Assembly (NCBI GenBank): GCA_027922465.2 | Contig: BQMF02000222.1 | Location: 372,001-436,000, forward strand | Direction of reading: 5' to 3' | Source of the DNA: Turritopsis dohrnii | Taxonomy: Eukaryota > Cnidaria > Hydrozoa > Anthoathecata > Oceaniidae | Length of the DNA stretch: 64,000 bases | Shown: in pieces, positions 38,601 through 50,600 of the stretch | Numbering within the stretch: the first letter of the stretch is position 1 | Layout: every line of letters starts with the position of its first letter | Made by a program: the position numbers and the translations under genes | Notes under the pieces: model-generated | The model's input: only the letters and a program-made list of their open reading frames with translations | What the model was told of the DNA's origin: nothing | Databases searched by the model: none

Positions 38601-41600
38601 ATCATATCTGATTTATTTAAATTGCACACTTTTGGATCTTTTTATCTAGTACAATCAACACCTGAAGACGATTTTGTGATCAATGATCCATCAAATCAAA
38701 TAAGTAGTGAGTTTTTTTTTTTTACTTTACAGTTTCAGAAACTCCTTTTGTAAATTTTACTTATATGGCATAATATCTAAATCTTATGATCAATTACTAG
38801 TACGTGAAAAGTATGAGGAGTATTTAAAGAAAAGTCAAGAGAAGGTGGCCGAGTTTTCATCGTACCATCCTGTGCCAAAGAAGGTTATATATTTTTGTAC
38901 AGTTAACAAAATACATCTTATTTCCAGTTTCCATCGTAAAAGTTTTATTACTTCCTTTACAGTGTGACTGCCAAATGAATTCCATCATAAAAATGATAGC
39001 AGAAAATAAGAAAGCAATTGAAAGGTGAGTTTCCTGTTTCCTTTAAATGGGTGAATATCCGTTTCAAAAATAAATTTCACAAAAACTAGCAGTTAGCAAA
39101 GTTTGAAATTTCTATTTTCCATTTTTAGTAATAAAGCCATGCTGGTGCAGCTGCAAAGCACAGCAAACAAAACTTTAACAATATTACAACAGCAACAAAA
39201 TGAAATCCAACAGCAACAGGCTATCAATCCAACAACAATCCAAAATCAAATCCAACAGAAACAGACTATCAATCCAACAACAATCCAAAATCAAATCCAA
39301 CGGCAACAGACTATCAATCCAACAACAATTCAAAATCAAATCCAACAGTCATCATATATTCAGCCACCACTGCTGGCACTTCAGCAAAATAATGTCGAAC
39401 TAGACGATATTCTTGATAGATTTTTGGACCAAACTGTTCCAAATTCACAAGAATCGGAATTAAATTCACTTGAACAGTTTTTACACATACGCCTGCAAGC
39501 ACACAACATCATACATCTTCACAGTCACTTCATACATCAAATTGAAAATGCAGTGGATAGAAAGGCACTAACTCTAAAGTTAGTGTCCTTGATGTTCACG
39601 GCAGAAGAATTGGCGTGCACTCACTATGATCCACGTGGAACAACTGAAATGAAACTATTGAATGAATCAAAACTTACCACCATAAAGGAGATCGCATTCA
39701 TGAAGTTTCCCAGCAGCTTCACAGAAAATGCAGACCATGTGTGGCACCAAGACCTAATGCCACAAATTAAAGCGAAATGTAGAAAGGTCAGGGCCTATCG
39801 GAAAAAAAATGGCAATAACTAATACATGTTTTTATATTGAAAATTCAATATGCTAATAAAAAAAAAAGTAATAACAAAGAAAACATGTAAGAGGTATTGA
39901 CAAATTTTTTTATCAAGTATATAATAGTCTGTCCACTCTTAGATGTAAGATTGCAATTAAATATTTTTCAATGAAATTTGATTACCAATTACCACTATTA
40001 AGGTTTGATGTCCTTTAATTGCAATTTAACATCTGAGAGTGAACAGACTATAACAAGTATATAACCTGTTTGAGCAAGATAGTTAGATTTTATTGATTTT
40101 ATAAAGATACTTTAAGAGAAAGAAAATCTAGTGACACAACACACCTTGTAGTGCAGGCAGCCTGAAGTGTAAGTTTACGTCCTGTTATGTAGTTGAATTG
40201 AAACTACCAAAGCCATCAACACTAAAAAAATTATCTATTGCCAATTATTGAGTTTCGGTTGATAATTTATAATATATGGATGGGATATGTATATTTGTTT
40301 ATAAATTATGGGATAACTATATTTGATTATGAATTGTGCGATTAAAAATAGAAATCATTTTTAAAAATTAATAAACATTGTATTTAACCAAATACCTTAA
40401 CATTCCAAGGTTTACTTCGCTTGTTCTTGCTTCTCACACCACCTTGCATTAAGAAAAACTTGTACGCTTGAAAGTTCCACTTCCACTTCCAACGATCAGT
40501 GAAGAAGTCATCGATTTTTTAGCACATGTGCAGCGTTCGATAATTTTTTGCCAGGGGGGGTAATTGTAAGTTTCACGACATTAAAGGTTAAAAAAACCCG
40601 AGCGATCCTCAAATCAGATTAAATCTGACAGTATCTCCAAATTAAAATAAATGCAATTTCAATTTCAATTTTAGCCTGTTTATCGACTAAAAAATAGAAA
40701 ATAATGCAATTACGTTTTTTTTACCCCCGTGTTGGAAAACACTAAACTTACAGACCAATCTTTGTTCTTAAAGATTTGTGCAAACTGCTTGGAAGAACAA
40801 GTTAACCAACTTTATTCTTCGTTAAATGTAAAATACAGTGATATAAAACAAGAAATAACTTCAGTAAAGAGCTGTGTAATCATAGAACATGCAAATGGGA
40901 AAAGAAATACTAGTCTTTAAAATGAAATTAAATATTAATTTCCAGAATGGCCGTCGTGCGCCAAATAAGCAAGCTAGACTTAGTTCACGATCACTGTAGC
41001 CGATTGCATATCATAGCGTGTTAATGTTTTTGTTGATTGGTTCTTGATTTATTTATAATATTATTCTTTCGTATAAATAATTTTTGATACGCACATTTTT
41101 ATCGTAAATTTCACGTATCGCACCGTGTAGCGTCTGATTTGTTGGCTTTTTGCTGATCGCAACGCAATGTGAGAAGCAAGCAAAAAAGGGGTACGAAGGG
41201 AAGTATGGGTTTTTTACATAAGTTTCGGCAAAAACATTAGGTGTAAGTTCTAAAGACGCTCGTCGACGCTCTACTAGTGAATATTTGTGGACGCTGCTCG
41301 ACGCTTATCTTGACGGCAGTAGACGGTATTGGACGTCTGAAATATAATTTTCAGTCGACGCTTGTGGACGCTGCTCGACGCTTATCTTGACGGCAGTGGA
41401 CGGTATTGGACGTCTAAAATATAATTTTCAGTCGACGCTTGTGGACGCTGCTCGACGCTTATCTTGACGGCAGTAGACGGTATTGGACGTCTAAAATATA
41501 ATTTTCAGTCGACGCTTGTGGACGGTAGTGGATGTTGCGTGGACGCTAAAATTGGACTCTGAGGTCGCTGTGGACGCCATTAGACGCCCCACGACATCCC

Positions 41601-44600
41601 CCTTTTCGCGGAACATGTCACTATGATAATTTTTTATCCCGCCTAACCGGGATGGAAAGTCACATCACGTGATCTGATTTATTTCGCGGTAAATATGTTT
41701 TCGAAAATGACTGAGAAACATATTTTCTTATATTCTCTAATTTCAAATGTAAACACAACGAACTTGTTGGTTCAAGCCAGGACGAACTGACATGTGGTGG
41801 CAAAATATAGAAGCATTATAAGACCTATAAAGTTCTTCTTTGCTTTTTCTTGTGTTCTTTCAAAATTATCTTGGCTACTTCTACTGAGAGCAGCTGAAAC
41901 AGCAGAAGCTTGATCTGCCATGTTTGTTTTTGAAAATGTACACAAATTGTGCATGCGTCTACTAAAATTTCATCCCGCCTGGCCGGGATGGAGTGTTCAT
42001 ATGAAAAATTTCCATCCCACCTAGCAGAGATCTTGGCTAAATGAAGCAAGATCTCGGTTAGGTGGGTTGGCCTGCTTGTCATATGAACTGAATTTTACTT
42101 TTCTATACGTTTGTTAAGAATACCGAGATCTTGCCTAACCGAGCCAGCCCGGTCAAGCGGGCTAGCCCGCCTCCATATGAACAGCCCCTAAGGTATATAC
42201 TGAATTAAATAATAAATGTTTACTGGGCTTAAGAAAAATTAACTAACCGTCATCCACTAAATGTCTAAGGCTATACATCTTATGCTATATGTCTGATGCC
42301 TTACGTGTTATGGCTTACGTCTTATGGCCTACGGCTTACGTTTTAAAGCTTACTCTGAATTATTATGGAAATTATGCCTAGTCAGCAGAATTTAAACGTA
42401 ATTTTACTCTGAATTGTTATGGAAATTATGCCTAGTCAGCAGAATTTTTTACGGCAAACAGACGTAATTTTCTGGCAAATTGTCTCTTTTTGCTTTCCTT
42501 TTGCATTTGCACGTTTCTTAGATCACTCACATGCTTTTCTATAGCTTTGCTGAGTATTCTATATCGGTTTGTTTGTTTTTCAGTTTTTTTGTCTTTCATG
42601 TAAAATTCTATTAAGCTCCTCGTCACCTTTCCAGATTTCTGAACATATCTTTTGCCGGTAGCACATGCGCTGCAGCTGACTTTTATACTCCAGTAATTCT
42701 CATTGATTGTTGGTTTGGTGACAGCATTGGATGTTTTTAATTGGTTTATGATAAGGTCTTGAAATTGCTTTTGTATATGGTTGTCTTGTGTTAGTTTGAT
42801 GTTGATGTTCTATTTATCTCTTCCTACATTCATCCTTTGTCCCAATGTTGATCTAAAAATGTTATCAGTATAAACTAAAAATTTGAACATACATCTTAAC
42901 AAAAATAAAGATAAACGTTTTCCACAAGGGATCATGTGAAACAACTTAAAATAGAATTATAGCAGACAATTTTTTTTAACATGTCATTCTTTATGATAAG
43001 GGTACTCTGCACTCATAATGGTCATAATGAATAATGTTCATATGAAATATAGGAGTTTTTTCTGGACTACTTTCTTATAAAAGTGTGTATTACAGGTACA
43101 GGTATTATATGTTATAGTTCATAGATACTTTGTATCAAATCTTAGATACTTCTTACACTATATGTCTTGTGCCTTACACTAAATGTGTTACAGGTCACAG
43201 CTTACACTATACGGCTGATGCTATATATCTTACGGCTCATGCGTCGCAGTAGCTTGTCTTTGTTATGGCGTAATTTTACCTTGACTAATTATGGAAATTA
43301 CGCCTACTCTGCAGAAAAAAACATAATTTTCTGCCAAATTTTCCTTTTTCACTTTCCATCTCACAAATGCAATATGAAAACCTGTTATTGATATTACAAC
43401 AAAAGATGGAAATCAACTTTTTTTCTGTTCCATGTTCCCTGTTTTCATAACTTCACTAATACTATCTCATACTCTAGCTTTATAAACCCCTGAATTTTAT
43501 ACAAGAAAAAAAGCACATGAAGCACACTGTTACTTTTACGTATTTGTGACGATTCAAAGGAAAATCACTACAAGCGATAATAGTGCTTTATACCAAGTGC
43601 TAGTAGCGCTAAAAGAACAATGGAATTTAGTGCTAATTTGTTCTAATTTAGTCTTGTAGTTTTATCATTATCACTATTATCACTATTATTGATTTATCAC
43701 TAAATTCTTTGTACAATAATGTTGGTTCAATTAATTATGTGAAACGGACAGAATATCGAATGAGATAAAAGTGAAATCGTTAATATCATTAATATCCTCT
43801 AAGGGCACAGATTACCGTTAATATCATCAAAAAGTTTTGTTCAAGTTGTTTGTTTATACATTTCACATATGTGTTGTTTTATGAAGTTCTCAAATAACAG
43901 TGATTTAATTATTCTTTCGCCAAATAGCAATAAATACAAAACAAACTACCTTGTTTTGACATCATAAACTCTGATTCATTCAGTTATGACTGAACAGATA
44001 AGCAGACGTATTTTTCTAGAAATAAAAAGTTTCCGGCACCTTCAGCACAAATCTGAAAACCAACGATTTGATTATTTTGAAACATACATTTACAGGTAGC
44101 ACTCGTTTGTGTATCAAATTGATGTTTTTTAGGGTTGTTCTCAATACAGGTGATGGGGTGACATTTTAGCCTAAATTGTATTTTGTACTGCGGCTATGAC
44201 CTCATCAAAATCTTAAATCGACAATATCTCTGCAATGGTTGGTCGTAACGAAAGGAAACATTGTTTTTATCAGTTTTTTGAGCTCTACAGCATGGGTACA
44301 TTTTCTGTTTCCAATTCCCAAATTGAAATTTTCGACACACGGTTCGCACACAAAGGCGAATTTGACACATCCTTTTCTAAGTTAAAGGAGAATTAACGTC
44401 AAAATTATGTAATGTTTTTTTTTAATGAATCGATTTTAAATTGTGGAAGACGACATTTTACAAAATTTCATTCATTTTACACAATTCTTTCGTTAGTTAT
44501 TTAAGTTTAAAGTTTAATCAAAACTCAAAAATATGACGTCAAAGTTGCACTTAGATATCCAGCTGTAGTTTTTACAAATCACGTAGGCCATTTGTGATGA

Positions 44601-47600
44601 GAGAATATATTTTCGTTTTCCTGATCTTGTCAAAGAAAAACAGAGAGCTGAAAGATGATTACATCTATGTAGTTGAAACCACGCCTTGCTTATATACCTA
44701 ATCTTATTATAATAATCCGCGATTGTGCATACCACTTTTATTTTAGAGAGTGTTTTGTTTTTGCTTTTTTAATGGTCAAAATCTTCTTAATCGTGGTCAT
44801 TTTTTCGTTAGACCATTGATAATTGACGATTAGTATAATAGCACGCGGCGTGACGTCAGTTATTTTCATCGCATCACGGGGGAATCATTGCAACCCCAAT
44901 CGAACGCAACGTTTTTGGGGAAATATCTCGAGAACCAATAGGGATATCTGACGTTTTTTGGGGTCCGCCATACGGGTGACGGAGTGACGCAACATTTGGG
45001 CCTAAATTTTATTTGGTACTGCAGATATGACGTCATCAAAACCTTTGATCAACGATGTCTCTGCAACGGTTGATGGTAGCAAAACAATTTCATACATTTT
45101 TTTGCTCAGTTTTTCGAGCTTTACAGCATGGATACACTTTCCAGTCCCGATTCCGTAAATGAAATTTTAGTCACAGGGTACACACACGGGAACGCGTCGT
45201 ATTTCTGCAGATTCTTTTCGAAATTAAAGCCGTAAAAATCTTTTACGCGAGATACTAGTGAAGTTATAATGTTCATTGAAAAATAAAAGTTCGTCAGGCG
45301 CACGTGTTGTGAAAAAGAAAATCTACTATCACCACGTTTTTCTTATGAGAAAAGAAACTTACTTTACCGTCATTCTTTTTTATTTTGGAATAGTTATTTT
45401 TCTATCTGCGATATCTAATAAATGACGTTTCAAGCACGGATTTACTCAATAACAGAACGTTAAGATCTGAAGAAGACATGTCGCCACTCATGATTTTCTT
45501 TTAACATGAATGATTCTGACTTTGTGAATGAAGAAAATTCTAGTGCAACTGTGACGTCACAGTGAATTTTTTGATGGTACCGAAGATGATTTGATTTCTT
45601 GCTTTAAGAAAGGTAACAAATGTGATGATCTTGAAATTTAATTTTGTATATTTTTTATCCATGTTTGTATTTATTTTATATTTAGTTTATATTTACGAAA
45701 AAGAAGAGTTTCACAAAAATTCAATAGATGCCCCCTCTTTTAAATGCCCCCCTCGAATAGACACCCACCTAAAAATCAAAAAAATGCAATAAACCTCCCG
45801 GGCGTCTAATCTAAGAATTACGGTATATAGTAACGAGTGTGTGTCACACTTTTATTTGAGAGAGTGATAAATTTTGTTGAATTTTACAGTCAAAATCTTC
45901 TTAATCGTGGTCATGTTCTTCGATAGACCGTGCCTTTTTTTACGTGATGGGATGTCAGTTTGTTTTATCGTCACGGGAGAACCATTGCATTGCATCTTCA
46001 ATCGAATGTGAAGTTTTTGGGGAAACATCTGGAGAACCAATAGGGATAACTGACGTTTTTTTGGTTCCCCAGCACAGGTGATGGGGTGACAAAAGTTTTG
46101 GGCCTAATTTGTTTTGGGTTATGCAGCCAAGTTGAAGTTTTTCTCACGGGGTTCGCACACAGGAAAGGTGAATTTGACACATCCTTTTCGAAGTTAAACT
46201 CGGTAAAAATTTTTACCTGGGTTACTAGTCTGACCAGTAAACAAGTCTTGAAAACTACAATGAAATTCTTAGCAGTGTTACTCTGTAAGCATGAATAGTT
46301 TGGCTTTAAATTTTCATCTGCTAATACCTTGTGATATGAAGACTCCTTCCGGGAAAATAGATTTGAAAATGAAGGTATTTTTGTTGAAATATGATTGATT
46401 TAAAAAAGCCTCTTTTTTATAGTAAGCCTTACAAACTACAATTACAAACTACCTTTTATTTTTTGACTGAATTTCGGCAAAGTGTTTTTGCATGGTGATT
46501 TCTACTGTATTTTGCACTCAAACAATGATGAAATTACAAATTTTTAAAAAGTTGACAAAAAACCCTTAAATATTGCAATACATAATCCTTAAAAGCTACA
46601 ATTTAGAAAGCCTTGTATTTCAACCACCATCAAAAAGAATGATTTTCTTAAACTAATTCAGTAATTTCTTACCCTACCAGACACTGCTGGAGTAGCACAA
46701 CTCCTAGACTAAAGCACAAACCAAAAACTACATCAAGAGTATGAAAAGAAAAAAAGTGAAATGCTAACCCCGTTTCAAAAAATAAAGAATGGTTTGGATG
46801 TTTGTAAAATGCAGCAATAAAAGTTTGAAAAGGATGCATGGAGGAAAATCAGCCTTAAACACAGTCTGCCAGGCCAACAATTTGTAATTCTTCGACACCA
46901 AAAAGGACTTACAGGGGAATCTTTGTCAGAAATCCCAAATGTAAATTCGATTCAAGAGAGTATTGATGGATTATATATAATCAGAAAGATGATGTAGAAA
47001 GGCTTGAAAGAGGCCTTCAACTTCAGGCCTTTAAACCCTAAACAAAGTTAAGTCTAAAGACATAGCCAAGAAAGTCACCAAAATAAAAAATGTGCACGGG
47101 TCTAAAGAATCCCAAAACATTTTATCGAAAGACAAACAAGTTGAAAGTGAAAAAGCAGAAAAAGAAAAGACCAAGTTACTCAAACTTGAACAAAAATAAT
47201 CAGATGAAGAACTGTTTTACCGTTGTAAGTCAAAATGCGTATGCGAAGATGAATGTGTGGCGAAACAGTTAAAAGAATGTCCCATATGTCACTCGGGTAT
47301 GCATTCTGTTTGTTCCAAGGCAGTTTGCATCTTAAACGATAAAAACTGCAAATGGTTTCCGTAGCAACATCTACAACTACATACAGATCAACGAAACGAG
47401 CTCCTGCCTATGAGAAGGAAATCACGCATCATAATACATTAATGAACACATCTGAAATGGATTTGGAATTGCTTCACTAAATTTATATAGTCCTCTTTCT
47501 ATTTGATCACATCAGACATTTCAGTTTGCGTTAGGAAAGATGTTATATTGAGTTTATTGAGTTTAAATTTATAGCGTATTTTGGCTATTAAGCTTTAAAT

Positions 47601-50600
47601 ACTACAATACTACAATCATACAATCATAGTATTTGTGACGTTCCAGGGGATTTTGATAACTAATGATAAAACGTTTAAAAACGTTTAAATGTTTTTCATT
47701 TTGTTGAAAAATGTTTTTTCATTAACGAAAAAAACGTTTTCTTGTTGTGTGCTTTTCATAAAACGTTTTTTGAAAACGTTGTTTTAAAAATGCTGTTATA
47801 AAAAACGTTTTTTACAAAATACATTTTCAACTTTAACCGTCCAGCGGATTTTGGTATCGTTGCATTTCCCTGCAAACATAAACAAGTTTCGTTTGAAGAA
47901 GTTTCCAACAGTTTGTTTATAATTTTTCACATTCGTATGGGCCATTTTTGGAAAGTTCGTTATTAAAACCAGTTATAATTAGAAAACTTTTCATCTTTTA
48001 CTTCATAATTCTTTGATTTTATTTTGATTTTTAATGAACAAGGTGTGTTCTTTTGTTTTGATTTATTTTAATGACGTCAATATTCTTCAAGTGTGTACTT
48101 TTTTGAATATGCATTTGCAGGTAACACATGTAAGTATATAAGAATACATTGATTACCTGGTTCAGATCATACTCAGCAGGAAAACAACTATGAGGGAGAG
48201 AATTCCAGAGGCGAGCAGTCTGAGGGAAAAAGCTAGATGAATAAGACCAACCATTTCTGACCCCATTCAACTACTGTCCTAAGATCGTCCTCTAACTCAG
48301 CAGCCATTTCAATCTTATCAAACAAGTCCTTAGTCCTTTCAAGTGGTGAGTCAAGAGTAGTGTCATCAGCGTAAATAGCAAGTTTACTGAGAATACAATC
48401 GGGAAGGTCGTTGATGAAAATGAGAAAGAGGGTTGGACCAAGAACAGAACCTTGAGGCACCTCTGAATTAATAGAGTAAGAAGAAGACAAATGACCATGG
48501 AGAACCACATTAGTACTCCTGCCACTAAGAAAGGACTTAATAATATTCAAGAGTGAACCAGAAATGCCATAAGGCTTCAACTTGAAGTCTACGATGAAGG
48601 CTACAATGCCAAACCTTGTCGAATGCCTGAGAGATCTCAAGAAAGATAGTTTGTGTGTCACCACAAGCATTGAGGGACATTACACGTTCAGAGATGATGG
48701 TCAGTGCATCAGCAGTGGAACGGCTAGAATGGAAACCGTACTGGTGATCAGAGAACAGATGAAGAGATTTCAGATGGTGGGTGATGGAAGAGTTGATCAA
48801 TGATTCGAAGATCTTACTTATAACAGATAGGAAACTAATAGGACAATAGCTTTAAGGGTCCGATCTCTCACTAGAGTTTTTGAAAACAGGCACAACAGAA
48901 GCAATCTTCCAACAAGAAGGAAAACAAGATTCATCTATGTACTTCCTGAATAGCCTACAGAGTATGGGAGCATTTTTGCAAAATGATTACAGGGATTTCG
49001 TCGGGACCAGTAGCCTTAGAAGAGTCGAGAGAAATAATAACATCCGCAATCATCTTGGGAGTTATGTTCAGAGAAGACAAACCCACGTCAGTTCTGGGGT
49101 CAATATTGAGCAAAACATAACCAGTGTCATCAAGAGTGGAGTTCCTGCTGAACTGTTCAGCAAAGAGCTTTGCCTTGCTAACAGCAGATGTCAACACCTG
49201 AGGACCGTTGAAGAATGGTGGAATCAAAGACTTATCCTTATTAGAAGAGCTCCAATAGATACGCAAGAAATCACAAGACCCATAGATTCAGATGTTAGCT
49301 GATCATGGACCAGATTTCAATTTCTTATGTTTTTAAGGAAATCGTCGTAAGAGCTTATGAACGTCCGTAAGACCTTGCGAAAACGTTTCCTTAAGAAGAG
49401 AATGAATGAGCATTGTTCTAGTCGTAAGAGGTTACTTAAAATTTACGTGCATGTGAAAAAAGCTTTAAAGCGACGTTGTAGTTTTTAAGGCTTTTGGGTT
49501 TTTAAGGCTTATTTATTGGTAATAGGAAGTGTGTATCCCACTTTTATTTTAGAGAGTGATATATTTAGTTTAAATTTATGGTCAAGTTCTTCTTAGTTGC
49601 GTGTAAAACCACTTAGAGGTGAGAGCGTTTTTGTATGATTATTACAATAGTGGCACCTGACGTGGCATCAATTTTTTTATCATCACTGGGGAACCATTGC
49701 ATTGCATCCCCAATTGAATATGACGTTTTTGGGGAAATATGTCGAGAACCAAAAGCGATAACTGATGTTTTTAGGAGTTCGTGGTACAGGTGACAAAAAA
49801 ATTGGGCCTAATTTTCTTTTGGTTGATGCGGCTATGATATCATCATAATCTTTGATCAGCAATCTTATTATAATAATCCGCGATTGTGCATCCCACTTTT
49901 ATTTTAGAGAGTGATATATTTAGTTTTAATTTACGGTCATCGTCCTCTTATGTGCCCGTAAAACCACGTAGAGGCGAGAGACACTTTTTTCACGATCATT
50001 CTAAAAGCACGTGGCATCATTTGACGTCAGTTTTTTTATGATCACGGGGAATCATTGCATTGCATCCCCAATCGAACGCGACGTTTTTGGGGAAATATCT
50101 CGAGAACCAATAGGGATAATTGACGTTTTTTAGGGTCTGCGATACGGGCGATGGGGTGACGCAGCATTTGGGTCTAAATTTTATTTGGTACGCGGATATG
50201 ACTTCATCAAAATCTTTGATCGACGATATCTCTGCAACGGTTGGTCGTAGTGAAACGATCCCATACACTTTTATGATCAGTTTTTCAAGCTCTACTACAT
50301 AGGTACACTTTTGCGTTGCGATTCTATGATTTATTTTTTTGTCACGGGATACGTACACGGGAATGGTGGATTTGACCTAATGTTTTCGAAGTTAAGTTCG
50401 GTAAAAAGATTTTACCCGGGATACTAGTATCTATATAACAGTTGGTCGTAGCAAAACGATCCCATACATTTTTTTGGTCACTTTTTCGAGCTCTACGACA
50501 TGAGTACACTTTTGCTATTCCTCGTACATGTGAAGGACAGATTTGACACAAAGTTACACTTGACTTACACTTGACTTGAGTTACATTTGACTACAAAGTT

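Larger units (their letters stand above)
33040..42188. mobile_element. 9.15-kb DNA transposon with DUF7869-type transposase and BEN-domain gene
   Basis: The left end GAGGCTGTTTATATGGAGGC continues GGGCTGGCTCGGTTAG. The right end, reversed, is GGGGCTGTTCATATGGAGGC and contains the same GGCTGGCTCGGTTAG after a 19-bp insertion. TAA flanks both sides (33037-33039 and 42189-42191). Inside are a 40-bp tandem array, a GCGTC-rich block with a TATA box, a transposase-like gene (35130-36822), an eight-exon BEN gene (37378-39822), a 77-bp tandem array and CCCGCC/GGCGGG palindromes. Both genes are on the + strand and appear undamaged apart from an unresolved transposase start. TAA/TTA targets recall PIF/Harbinger, but I do not recognise a Harbinger nuclease; superfamily unassigned. 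Confidence 0.75.

Noticed and set aside
41772..42082. Overlapping small frames on the - strand
   Set aside because: They lie within the palindromic right end of the large element and arise from inverted words.
48582..49302. Long + strand frames of 73 and 140 codons
   Set aside because: They are antisense shadows of the LINE reverse transcriptase.
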